A stretch of 64,000 nt of DNA from Distichodus sexfasciatus (taxonomy: Eukaryota > Chordata > Actinopteri > Characiformes > Distichodontidae): contig JAVGVS010000097.1 of assembly GCA_032718565.1 (NCBI GenBank), positions 1,090,902 through 1,154,901 of the forward strand, read 5' to 3'. A program made the translations under genes and the position numbers. The stretch's first letter is position 1, and each line of letters begins with the position of its first letter. Below, one piece after another: positions 54,731 to 64,000 of the stretch. Below the pieces are notes generated by a model. The model searched no databases, had not been told where the DNA came from, and worked only from the letters and a program-made list of their open reading frames with translations.

Positions 54731-55149
54731 AAAAGCTACCATTTAAAAGTAACTCCCCCCACGCTGGCCATAACGAATAAAAAAATCTTGGCAGGTACGG
54801 GCAGAGCAAAGTGTTCACTCACAAGGTTGGCATTAACTACCACAAGGTTGGCATTAACAACAAGAACCCAAATCATACAGAACGAGGGCTTTAATCAAAC
54901 CCCACATGGGCCACAGCTGGCGTTTGAAAAGCCGAGGAAGAAGAGGAGGAGTAAAAAGAGGAGAAGGAGGAGGAGGAGACAGGGTTTTTTAGGGCTGGTG
55001 CTGGAGGAGAGGGGCTGCTGTGAAAACCATTTGGACCCCTGTGTGCTCACCACATGTGGGAGAAATGAGAGAACATGCTGATTATTAGCAGAGAGAGAGA
55101 GAGGGAGGAGGAAAAGCAAGGCAAGTTCATAAGAAGACAAGGTTTATAC
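54731..55149. other. Unassigned with purine arrays
   Basis: (GGA/GAA)n at 54932-54981 and GA-rich 55088-55120. A CACAAGGTTGGCATTAACTA-type word is repeated at 54818 and 54840. The Lys/Arg-rich frame at 54728-55081 reads this purine array. Confidence 0.5.
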
Positions 55150-56260
55150 TGTAACCAACTGCTGTAAATTTACGGCTATACACTATTAGAACGAATCTGT
55201 AGAAAAATGACACAAATCACATATAGCACTTTAGTTTACACATTTTGTGTTAATGTTTAATAAAATTGTGTTGGAAAAAAGTCAGATTTTTTACACATAG
55301 TCATGTGTAGTTTAAAATGTACACAACATGTCCATTTTTTCACAGTATTCAACACAATATGTGACCCTCCACGGCAAAACCAGTCGCTTGTCGCAATGGA
55401 GGTTTCTGAGAAAAACGAGCGTTTATGTTGCGTGGGGTAAAATTTTGAATTTTTTTGTTTTTAGTGTTTTGAAACAGTGGAAGGTCTATACTCTACTGTT
55501 GTGAATAAATTTCGCTGAAAAATTTACCCTTTCCATGCTAAAAACGTGACTTTCTTGAGGTGAGGAATTCAATTCCAGCAGAATGTTAAAAGTTTGTGTT
55601 TTGACCGTTCTACTTCAATATTTACGGTAAATCCACTGGTTGACTAGCGTGAAGATATTTCTCCGGAATCCATCTTCGTCTCCCGAGTTCAGTTAACCTA
55701 ACGCAGGTAGGCTATCCGTGTGGCTGTGAATGCAGCGTAGGCTACCGTAAATGCAAACGTAGCCGCGACCGCACCAAGCGTCTGTGAGTGCTACGGCGAT
55801 AGTCAACTTCAAAGGCAGATTTCTCTGTTTCTCACTTGGCGTGACAGGAGAAACCCGACTCCTTTGAATGTTGATATCTCAGTCATATGTCGTCCCATTC
55901 ATTCCATATAGGTATCGTTTTGAAGCTTGATTTACGTCCTTTCATGAAAACATAATAACTCAATTTTGAACATTTACAACAAGCGACTGGTTTTGCCGTG
56001 GAGGGTCACATATTTGTAGCCAAGGACAGCACGTGTGTTAATATTATAGATGTTTACACATCTTTGTGTTACCTTTCTTGACACTTTTCGTGTCAAAAGC
56101 GTTAACACAGTGAATGTGTTAAAATTAACCAAAGAAACGTTGTCCCAAAACTCACCCAGTAATGTATAAGAATTTGTGTCCATTTTAACACATCTTTTCT
56201 ACGAGTGTATGCCTACAATTTTGACTGTATTTTCATAGTACAGTACAATGTTGTACTTTC
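55150..56260. mobile_element. Three-level nested insertion
   Basis: Host: TGTAACCAACTGCTGTAAAT (about 55150) continues after the insertion with TTTTGACTGTATTTTCATAG (56219 on), collinear with 61436-61515. Middle element (about 55179-56209): ends TACACTATTAGAACG and, in reverse, TACACTCGTAGAAAAGATGT, a common fish terminus. Inner element: 55356-56014 with 36-bp inverted repeats. The order of insertion follows from this nesting. Confidence 0.75.
55356..56014. mobile_element. DNA transposon, 659 bp, perfect 36-bp TIRs
   Basis: 55356-55391 and 55979-56014 are exact reverse complements and contain GTGACCCTCCACGGCAAAAC and CAGTCGCTTGT. The interior has no long frame. The ends resemble the TGTGACCCTGGACCACAAAA group known from cyprinids. 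Target duplication unclear (ATAT/ATAT lies inside the palindromic border). The intact TIRs suggest a young insertion. Confidence 0.9.
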
Positions 56261-56469
56261 TTATAAATCATCTTTTGTTATGAATGTATCTTTGCTATAA
56301 ATCATCAGTACATTTGTGTTTTCAGGTAATTTCTTGGCTAATACAGTAAATACACCTAAAGCATTCCAAACCCTATTCATTACATCAAATATGATTTTGT
56401 GTCATACAAATTCTTCAGTTCAAACTTCAGAAAAAATGTGTTTTTTTTGTTGAAGCACATTACAGCATG
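56261..56469. other. Unassigned AT-rich sequence
   Basis: Nothing recognised. Confidence 0.5.
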
Positions 56470-56947
56470 GAAGCAATGGAAAATGAAGAAATGTGAGGGC
56501 GTTCCATATGAGAGCTGCAGCACAATAGCGCTGTGGACCCGCGTCGGGAATAAATAAATATCAAGTAAATGTCTGTACTGTGAGTAGAACGCTGGTTGTT
56601 GTTATTTATCAGCTAAAATATGAGTTTTGTCTGCCATAAACGGGACAATTTAACTGAACTGGAAGGTTTTAGTGAATGTTGGACTTCCCTGTGAGAGTCA
56701 TGCACGCTAACAAACGCAGCGTGTGTGTTTACATCGAGAAAAACATCATTTATGCATCATGATTCCTCGTGGTTGAAGGTCAAGTCGCAGAGAATGTGAC
56801 GTAATGTACCGCGACGCAAAACCGGAAAACGTGGTGCTGGGAAATGAGAAAATCGTTAAGAAGAATCGATAACGTTGGAGGTGCACAATTCTGATGGAAC
56901 TGATCAATTGGAACCGATTCTGAGTCAGTTTTTGATTCCCACCCCTA
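56470..56947 (+). mobile_element. hAT-like element, right part (TAGGGGTGGGAATC end)
   Basis: The right end, in reverse, is CTAGGGGTGGGAATCAAAAA. The interior 56500-56730 is almost identical to 480-690 (CAATAGCGCTGTGGACCCGC, GAACTGGAAGGTTTTAGTGA). The left part is missing. Confidence 0.75.
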
Positions 56948-57090
56948 GTTACAGTTAGGGAGTGAGGTACCGTCCTCGAGCACGGCGATGTCAAAAAATA
57001 AGCTCTCCACTGCTCCTTCATCGATGGGTCAAATGCAGAGTTCACATTTTGTTGTGTGTGCTGTGTTCAGGGTGACAAATAATCACACAC
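56948..57090 (+). mobile_element. SINE-B, 3' half
   Basis: GAGGTACCGTCCTCGAGCAC, GATGGGTCAAATGCAGAGTT and GTGACAAATAATCAC. The 5' half is absent, and the copy begins directly at the hAT end, which may have inserted into it. Confidence 0.7.
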
Positions 57091-57402
57091 TAAAATTACT
57101 CACTTACATTCCCTGAAGTGTTAGCCAGGTTTCTACCATAGCAACATTAACACTAGTGGAATAATACAGTGAGTGAAAACATCTGTAATTAATATCAAGT
57201 CCTGTTAAAAACATAGTTTGCATGATTTCATAATCGAATGGAACGTGCTTTCTGTTTGCTGTTAGCTGGAAAACTCCCACCAGCTGCAAATTAGAAGCAG
57301 CAAAGTGTAACAGGATTGCTGCCTGTGTGAACACTCTGTACATGTTATGTGTGCTTAGATATCATAAGACAATGTTCAACCTTCATAACTGTCGTATAAT
57401 AT
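57091..57402. other. Unassigned sequence
   Basis: No gene or repeat recognised. Confidence 0.5.
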
Positions 57403-57625
57403 ACAGTCGTGGCCAAAAATACTGGCAACCTTGCTTTTATACCAGATAAAACCACTTCTCCCACAACCTTTCTGCAGTCACAAATGCTTTGGTATTCTCA
57501 TGTTTATTTCTTTGGTTTGCAAAACTGCTTCCAAACTGCCTCCTGTGACAGTGTGTGTGGAAAACTGTCAGATTTCAGAATTGCTTGAAAGTTGTGTAGA
57601 AGAACATGACTCATCACCGATTTCT
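57403..57625 (+). mobile_element. Tc1-like terminal fragment (CAGTCGTGGCCAAAA)
   Basis: ATACAGTCGTGGCCAAAAAT with ACTGGCAACCTTGC is the end of a fish Tc1-like family. The rest up to the next element is its interior without coding capacity. Confidence 0.65.
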
Positions 57626-57626
57626 G

Positions 57627-58119
57627 CAAATCCTCCAGGATTCCGTGGGCCTTTTTTGAGATTGTTGTGGTCGTAAAGGCCTGGTTTTGCAGCAGCTTTT
57701 CTAAAAAATTGCGATGAAAGTTCTGGTGTTTTTAGACGTTTACTTGCAATAAAGTTGCAGGAGCAAGCAAAGTTGTGAAAAAAATGTGATTTTGTCCCCC
57801 TTTATAATGATTCTTTAACAATTAATTCAAATGAAGGCAACAAGACCACCATTATTTTTTATTAACCAATAATCATTTAGTTATTTTTGAAGATAAATGT
57901 GAGGCATTTTTATCACACACCTTTTTTGCATCTTCTAAACGTAACATGGAAGTGAGTTCGCAGACGTATGGCTCAACGTTTTGCAGAAAACGACAATGAT
58001 TGGTCAAAAATTGCCGAAAAATTGCTGTAATTGGTTAAAATTGCACGGTGGTAATGAATTTGCGGGGATTGGATAACTTTACGTGGTGATCGCAGCATTG
58101 CAAAATCCGGGGGGGTCTG
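57627..58119 (+). mobile_element. TIR element of inverted pair, left copy
   Basis: The left end CAAATCCTCCAGGATTCCGT and GGGCCTTTTTTGAGATTGTT, and the right end (reverse) CAGACCCCCCCGGATTTTGC, match the element at 61681-62156 in opposite orientation. Shared blocks include CTTTATAATGATTCTTTAAC, ATTAACCAATAATCATTTAG and CATCTTCTAAACGTAACATG. No coding frame. Confidence 0.8.
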
Positions 58120-58494
58120 ACATATTAATGACAGTGGGCAAACAAATCTCGTAAAAATAAAACGGGCTAATTTGAGTGTGAAGTTTAAGACGCTCTTACT
58201 TCACAACTGATCCTTCTTCATTGCCAGCAGCAGTGCAGAAGCGATGGTTTTAATTAATCACACAGCAAACTCTCCACTTCCACATGACGTTAACGCGACT
58301 GCCGCTTCACCCCGAATCCTGTTTATAGAGGCTCGTACAAATAAGCATGACCAAATTAATGAAAGCTCTGTTCTGAGTCAAACGTTTTATGCAGGTTGAG
58401 TAAAACCGCAGCTTGAAGATTGTGATGAACGAGGTCTTGCATTCGACTAAAGATGCAACAATGGAAAAAATGCAACGTTACTTCAAACTAATTT
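58120..58494. other. Unassigned sequence
   Basis: Nothing recognised. Confidence 0.5.
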
Positions 58495-59070
58495 CAGTGA
58501 ATGCCTATTTGTCATTGTGAACACACCACGCAAACACATGAGCAGTGCTTCTGGATGGTACCATGCTCATGAGTACCTTAGTGGTGCCTTTACTGGTCTG
58601 GGACTTAAACTGGTCCGGGAACCTCTGATAATAAATGCGAGGACTTGTGTATGGAAGCTACTTTTAAACTGTAAAATTTTAAACTACAAGCTACTTAAAA
58701 TGAAAAGTAGCTAAACTACAGGCCAGGTACTGTTTTAATTTAGTAGCTACCTACACTACAAGCTACAAAGAAAGTGTCGAATGCAGTGTGCTGTGTTCAC
58801 AATGACAAATAATCACACTTTTTCTCTGTAGCTTGTATTGTAGGTAACTACTAAATTAAAATAGCTGCTTGACAGCAGTTTAGCTACTTTTAATGAACTA
58901 GCATTAAAGGAGTAGTGAGCAGTGGGCAGCTAACATGGGAGCAGTGCTTGGGGACAGTACCTTGCTTATGAGTACCATCAGTGGTACCTTTACCAGTCCT
59001 GGGACTCCATCCAGTGACCTTGCGATCACGGGGAGAACACCATAACTGTTATGCTACCAACTGCCCCAAA
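58495..59070 (-). mobile_element. Two SINE-B copies around a fold-back
   Basis: SINE-B pieces on the minus strand at 58495-58640 and 58905-59070. The second has the A box in reverse as CATAACTGTTATGCTACCAA. Between them, 58733-58767 and 58827-58861 are 35-bp inverted arms (33 of 35 matching). The arms enclose a + strand SINE-B tail (CAATGACAAATAATCAC, about 58798-58814). GTAGCTACTTTTAA-type words around the arms belong to a fish GTAGCTA element. Confidence 0.7.
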
Positions 59071-59840
59071 CCATGTCCAAGCTCTTACACAGCCACTGAT
59101 TCTTGCTTTCATCTTGGCCAAGTTGGACTCCAAATCTATCTTGCAGTTGCCAAGAACAAGCTGTGATGTGACGATGTCACATCAGCAGCAATCAGAAACA
59201 TGTGCTAGTTAAAAATACCAGATTTTTTACTTTTGAAGCGATCTAGCATTCTGCCAGGTAAAGTTGTTAGTTACTTTTGAAGCTACGGCAATTTAAAAGT
59301 ATGTTTTCTACTGATAAATCACTGAGAAAGGTAGTAAAGTTATCAGCATTTCACTATTCTGGAGCATGCTATTCTTGTCCGTGTTTATGCTTGGAGATAA
59401 AGACAAAAAATGTAACAATGGGAAATGTAAAAACTTTAATTCTGGCAAGCAGTCGTCGTTTTAATTAAATGCAGGACGTTTTGCTTTGTAGACTGAAGCC
59501 GGGGGGATTGTTTTGCCTAGTGGAGTGGAGAGAAGCTCATATGCAGAGGGATTATCCATGAAGTTAAGCCTGGCCTGAAGTGAGAACACACACACACACA
59601 CACACTTGGCTCTCTCAGATGTGCACTGCTGTTCCTGGTGCTTTTTAGGCTGCAGCTGAACTGACCCCAGACCAGCTCTGAGGAAACACTCATCCTTCCA
59701 AAAAACACACTTTCTCTGGCCACCAGGGATCATGACCCGATCACACACACACACACACACACAGACATACACACACTTGCTTTTACGTCCATTATGAATC
59801 AGAAATGCACTCTGCACTTTACCATGCACCATTATCCCCC
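59071..59840. other. Unassigned with (CA)n
   Basis: (CA)n at 59587-59604 and 59741-59762. TTACTTTTGAAGC repeats near 59229 and 59271 may end the GTAGCTA element. No gene. Confidence 0.5.
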
Positions 59841-60609
59841 ATGCACATCTACACTTACAGTTTCTACTGTAAAATGTCTATTTTACCGAACATATTTACC
59901 TCTATATTTACTTTTTACATTTGTTTTCTCATAACATTTCTTTCAGTTAATATCTTTGTCGATTTCTATTTGCATACTCTACACATAATATCTACAGATA
60001 TCCCATAATACACATGGGTAAATATTTTTCTAAATATGTACTTTTAGTTTCTTTTAACATTTTTTGAACTTAAATCTCTTTGTTAGTTTCTATTTTATTT
60101 TGCACAGCTTCCCAAAATATCTACAAATATTCCGTCATGTGTATGCTTACAGTTATTCTTTATAGCAGAAATGTCGATTTTAAGAAATATGTTTTTCTAT
60201 ACAGTATATTTAGTAATTTTTATACACTTACTATTACATTTTTTAAAATTTGTTTCTGGTAATTTTTAAATCTGTTTATCAATTTTAATTTTAATTTGCA
60301 TGGTCTTCCTATAATATACACACTCATCCCATAATATGCACATGCACACTTATTGTTTATAGACTAAATTGTTCCATTTTCTATGTTATGCTTACTGTTG
60401 AATTCTTTTGAATTTTGTTTCTTTTACCATATATATGTGTGTTTTTCATATAAATATAATATAAAAATAAATATATGTGTATATTTTATATGTATTTACT
60501 GTTACTTTTACAATTTTGTTGCTTATAACCTAATTTGCAAAAGCCGTCCCTTAATATCCCTAATTATCATATAATGCCATATATACATATACAAATTCTA
60601 ATTTAGGAC

Positions 60610-60667
<58 letters not shown>

Positions 60668-61050
60668 ATATATATATATATATTTACCTTTTTGTAACAT
60701 TTGTAACATTTCTTGAACTAAAATCTCTTCATCAATTTCTACTTTAATTTGCACAGGATTCCCATATCATATTTACTTTTTCATTTTAGTTTCTTATAAC
60801 ATTTATTGAACTTAAACTTCAGTTTCTATATTCACATAACACCCACACCTGTCCCGTAATATGCGCCTGTACAATTACTGGTAAAGTTACTCTTTATAGT
60901 TTAAATGTCTGTTTTATTAATTATCATTTTATTTATATTTTCTGTATATGTACATTTTAGACTTGGTTGCATGTCACATTTTTTTTTAACTTAATCTCTT
61001 TGGTAATTTGTATTTTAATTTACACAGGGCACATTTCTCCACCTGTTTTA
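59841..61050 (+). repeat. T-rich degenerate tandem array
   Basis: Two motifs recur at irregular steps. Motif 1 is TCTTTGTTAATTTCTATTTT with AATTTGCACAG, near 59950, 60075, 60270, 60725 and 60995. Motif 2 is TTTATAG...AAATGTCTATTTTA, near 59865, 60160, 60355 and 60893. TCCCATAATAYRCACATG words near 60001, 60327 and 60852 add a third anchor. Units are about 120-300 bp and well diverged. A (TCTA)n run at 60611-60668 and (TA)n to 60682 interrupt the array. Confidence 0.65.
60611..60682. repeat. (TCTA)14 and (TA)n microsatellite
   Basis: Perfect TCTA tetranucleotides followed by TA dinucleotides. Confidence 0.97.
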
Positions 61051-61435
61051 CCTGTATAAACATGTATGTGACCAACAGACAATTTAGAATTAGAATTTTG
61101 AATCTTGAACACAGGAGTGTATCAGATCCCGGTTTGAGAAACAGATTTAAATTTTATTCCACTTTGTGTCCACTTTTTCTGCTTTTTCCCTCTCTTCATC
61201 CATAAAGCCAGGCTTGCTGTGAGCGTCTGGCCCACGAATAAAGAGAAAGCACTCAGATAAACGCTCCAGTTCCAGTTAAAGCTGTCTTTTCCCTCGCACG
61301 TCCCCATAAGACATGAATCAGCCTTTACTAAAGCTGCACGGCTGCTGGAGGGCCAGCTGAAGGCAGAGCTTAAGGACATGACTCACTCATACGCACTCAA
61401 ACACACACTTAATTCAGTCATCAAGAAATACTCCA
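61051..61435. other. Unassigned sequence
   Basis: 61180-61380 is slightly GC-richer; no recognised content. Confidence 0.45.
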
Positions 61436-61515
61436 CACTGTAACCAAATGCTGTAAATTTACTGCTTTTTACCAGCAGTATTTTACTGTATTTTCATATA
61501 ACAGTAAAATATACT
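61436..61515 (+). repeat. Uninterrupted copy of the nested-insertion host repeat
   Basis: CTGTAACCAAATGCTGTAAA, then TTTTACTGTATTTTCATATA. It gives the pre-insertion layout of 55150-56260. Confidence 0.7.
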
Positions 61516-61680
61516 TGCCTCTTCGCACATCTGTAACCGTCATGACCCGCACTCGTCTTTTTCATCCGGTTTTCTGTTGTTTATTTTTCCCATTGGAGCC
61601 CATTCTTTTTCTTCCATTAAAAATACATAGGATTTGGAAAAGCTTTACTTTACCTGTTTTCACACAACCCGTTTTCTTAT
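61516..61680. other. Unassigned spacer
   Basis: No recognised content. Confidence 0.5.
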
Positions 61681-62156
61681 CAGACCCTCCAAAATGTCGC
61701 GACGTTGTGATCACAACTGTTAACGCAAATTCAGCCAATCCCCTCGAATTCATTACTACCATGCAATTTTGACCAATCACCGCAACTTTTCCACAATTTT
61801 TGACCAAACACTGTTACTTCCTGCAAAACATTGAGCCAAACGTCAGCAAACCCACTTCCTCGTTACGTTTAGAAGACGCAGGTAACGTGTGTGAAAAATT
61901 TACCTTCAGAAATAACTAAATGATTAATGGTTAATAAAAATAATACTGGATTTGCTCCCTTCATTTTAATTAACTGTAAAGAATCATTATAAAAGGAACC
62001 GAAATCGTACATTTTTCCACAACTTTGACTTGTTCCCACAACTTTATTTCAACAAAACACCTAAAAACACTGCAACTTTTTGAAAAGCTGCCACAAAATC
62101 AGGCATTTTAGGCCACAACAATCTCAAAAAAGGCCTACGAAATCGTGGAGGGACTG
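61681..62156 (-). mobile_element. TIR element of inverted pair, right copy
   Basis: The ends are CAGACCCTCCAAAATGTCGC at left and, in reverse, CAGTCCCTCCACGATTTCGT at right. It is collinear with 57627-58119 read backwards. The TIR style (CAGNCCCTCC) suggests hAT, but no 8-bp duplication is visible. Confidence 0.8.
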
Positions 62157-62359
62157 TATGCCACCTCAGGCTACCTCACTGAACACGCATCTCAATCAGT
62201 TTCCACCTGCACTTGTCTTTTTCTTACTTTTATCATCTCGTGTTCTTTTCCCATTCACTTCAATGCATTTTAATCAAAGTCTTTCCACTCGGCTAGTCTT
62301 CATGTCACAGCCACAAAACTTGAGCAATTGCATTGGTGTTTTCTTGCAGACATGCATCT
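62157..62359. other. Unassigned spacer
   Basis: No recognised content. Confidence 0.5.
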
Positions 62360-62500
62360 GTAGTTGTCATTGTGAACACACCACAGCACAACACAGTGCA
62401 CAGTGCACCACAACTAAACGTGAGCTCAGCATTTGACCCATCAGTAAAGGAGCAGTGGCCAGCTTTTTGGCAGCAGCGGTACCTTGCTCACAGGGTGACC
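62360..62500 (-). mobile_element. SINE-B, 3' half
   Basis: TGTCATTGTGAACACACCAC, CAGTGCACCACAACTAAACG, CATTTGACCCATCAGTAAAG and GGTACCTTGCTCACAGGG are the antisense family B tail and middle. Confidence 0.75.
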
Positions 62501-62988
62501 TGAAAATAGGCTGTATCTGAAAGAAGGTGAAATGTAAACTCTATTTGCAACATGCTTTTTGCAGCACTCGGACTGAAACCCCTCTCTCTGGCACTGGGTC
62601 TTTATTTTGACATTGGCTTTGTACCAGCTTGATGTGGACTTTCCATATGAGGCGACGTTAGGGCACGTGGGCGTAGGTGCGAGAGCTGAGGCGTCACATT
62701 GGTATGTACGGCGCCGTCTTTTCATCGAGGTGTAAATGTCGGGTGCTGGGGTAAGTTTGATGGGGTTTATTTAGGTAGAGTCTGAACCGCAGGTGGCTTG
62801 TCTCATGCTCTAAGGTTCGAGGCTGTTTTCACACTCAGTGTGTTTAACGTTTTCAGAGCTTCAACATTTTTTCATATCGGCCTATGTTTTTGGAATGGTT
62901 TATAGAGAGTATGATTTGCACTAGTGCCTTGATTTCTTCCAGCATGCCAGTCTACGTGACAATCAAAACTTTTGTGCGACAAATAGGG
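62501..62988. other. Unassigned sequence
   Basis: Balanced composition; a 94-codon minus frame (62441-62725) has no recognised domain. Confidence 0.5.
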
Positions 62989-62989
62989 T

Positions 62990-64000
62990 TGAGATCAAGA
63001 CCACCTGAACCAAGACCAAGTTCTGACCGAGACTAGAGCATGTCGAGACCGAGTCAAGACCAAGACTCTGAAGGGGCAAGATCTAGATGAGACCAAGACC
63101 GAGACCAGTGCACGCTTTACACCATATGACAAATAAGTGGAAGATGCAAAGCCTAAGCAACATTAAAGATGTTTATTCAATGTTTATTTTCTCTTACATA
63201 TCAATAATGAGGAAATCACTTCACTGGAAGCGGTTATCCAAACTGATCACATCATATGTTAAACTCAACAAACCACAGTGAACACTCCTCAGGACCAAAC
63301 TCACTGTTTTATTGGCTTGCTGAGTTGTTATTATGCAGAGACATTCTATAGCTTAGTGCTGTGATTAAGATAAGGCTAGTGCAGGCGGAAACACTTCTTT
63401 ATCCATTTGGTATCTATCTGGATACAGAATAAAATTATTTGATAACAAATAATACATTTTCTATATTTATATTTTCCTTATTGATTACTCTCTAACATTA
63501 TTAAATGGAAGAAATATTTTCTGATCTATTGAAAATGAAGAAATAATAACATATTGGGTAATTCTGAGCCGATTTGGACTGATTTTGGCCTATAAAATGA
63601 GCTGCTTTAGGCCTTTCTGGCCTACATTTTTGTACATGATGGCATTCCATATGAGAGTCGGGATGGCTAACGCATGTATTTAACGTGAATAATTTAATAG
63701 AATTTTTACCCAATTACTTCAGTTGTTGTGCTTTAAAATAATTACTTTACTTTGAAATAATTCTACAAGGGGAATGTTTATAATGTCCAGTAAGTTGGAA
63801 GTGTTGCAATTCTGACGGTATGTGTTAGACTTCTGTAAGTTAAAGGGATTCTGAGATATTAAAACACTAATTAATAAACAATGCAAAATGTCTGCGTTGG
63901 TCTCAAAGAGTTTTAATAGTAATATTCTCCGAGTTGTGGTCTCGGCTGGTCTCCAAATAAAATCCTAAGGCCTCCTTGTTCAAGTCTATGACAAGACCGA
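62990..64000 (+). mobile_element. hAT-like non-autonomous element, copy B, cut by window end
   Basis: The left end GGGTTGAGATCAAGACCACC is followed by GAGACC-rich steps, then the shared core, as in copy A (23291-24330). Collinear stretches include AATGAGGAAATCACTTCACT and GTGAACACTCCTCA. The right inverted end lies beyond 64000. No coding frame. Confidence 0.8.

Overview
The window looks like teleost fish nuclear DNA with no protein-coding gene that I can recognise. The evidence is the repeat content. There are fish-type tRNA-derived SINEs, Tc1-like elements with long inverted repeats, hAT, PIF/Harbinger and piggyBac-like deletion derivatives, a gypsy-like solo LTR, and many long (AC)n, (AT)n, (GA)n, (AAT)n and (AATAT)n microsatellites in an AT-rich background. 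An otophysan fish (catfish or characin type) is my best guess, but nothing in the window fixes the species. The long open frames are chance readings of simple repeats or pieces of transposons. The window is best read as intergenic DNA or the inside of a very large intron.

Layout. 1-9.4 kb: a hAT-like fragment, two SINE-A copies, a perfect 19-bp hairpin, a 35-bp minisatellite and a Harbinger-like MITE. 9.75-13.3 kb: a tract whose + strand carries clearly more G than C, including a purine-only stretch. 13.3-16.4 kb: two Tc1-like remnants, one SINE-C copy and a hAT element with an 8-bp target duplication. 16.6-19.7 kb: hAT-like debris, polypurine and polypyrimidine tracts, and a GT-bounded repeat. 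20.0-21.6 kb: a solo LTR with a 5-bp target duplication, then a second LTR-like unit with an internal tandem duplication. 22.2-24.4 kb: a SINE-B split by a 1-kb hAT-like element. 25.8-27.1 kb: a long GA tract and a small element between two microsatellites. 28.2-33.4 kb: SINE-B, a hAT-like element, a full-length 5S rRNA pseudogene abutting a SINE-B, and a 39-bp minisatellite of about 1.6 kb. 33.5-39.4 kb: microsatellites, a pyrimidine-rich degenerate tandem array, a small hAT-like element and another SINE-C. 40.0-41.7 kb: four SINE-B copies in tandem and a second Harbinger-like MITE. 44.9-51.1 kb: retroposon tails, a piggyBac-like element, a Harbinger MITE that starts on a telomere-like TTAGGG run and holds a hAT with a transposase remnant, then more hAT core. 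52.2-58.1 kb: more hAT termini and core, a three-level nested insertion, a Tc1 end and the first of an inverted pair of TIR elements. 58.5-64 kb: SINE-B copies around a fold-back, a T-rich degenerate tandem array, the second TIR element, and a second copy of the 23-kb hAT-like element running off the window end.

There is no gene pathway here. The internal story is one of nested and recombined non-autonomous elements. The most interesting pattern is one internal hAT-like core that occurs with several different sets of terminal sequences. GC-richer unique islands (about 6.0, 28.8, 34.6, 44.4 and 51.2 kb) are the places where conserved regulatory DNA, if any, would most likely lie. All family assignments come from reading the sequence. 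No alignment or database search was run.
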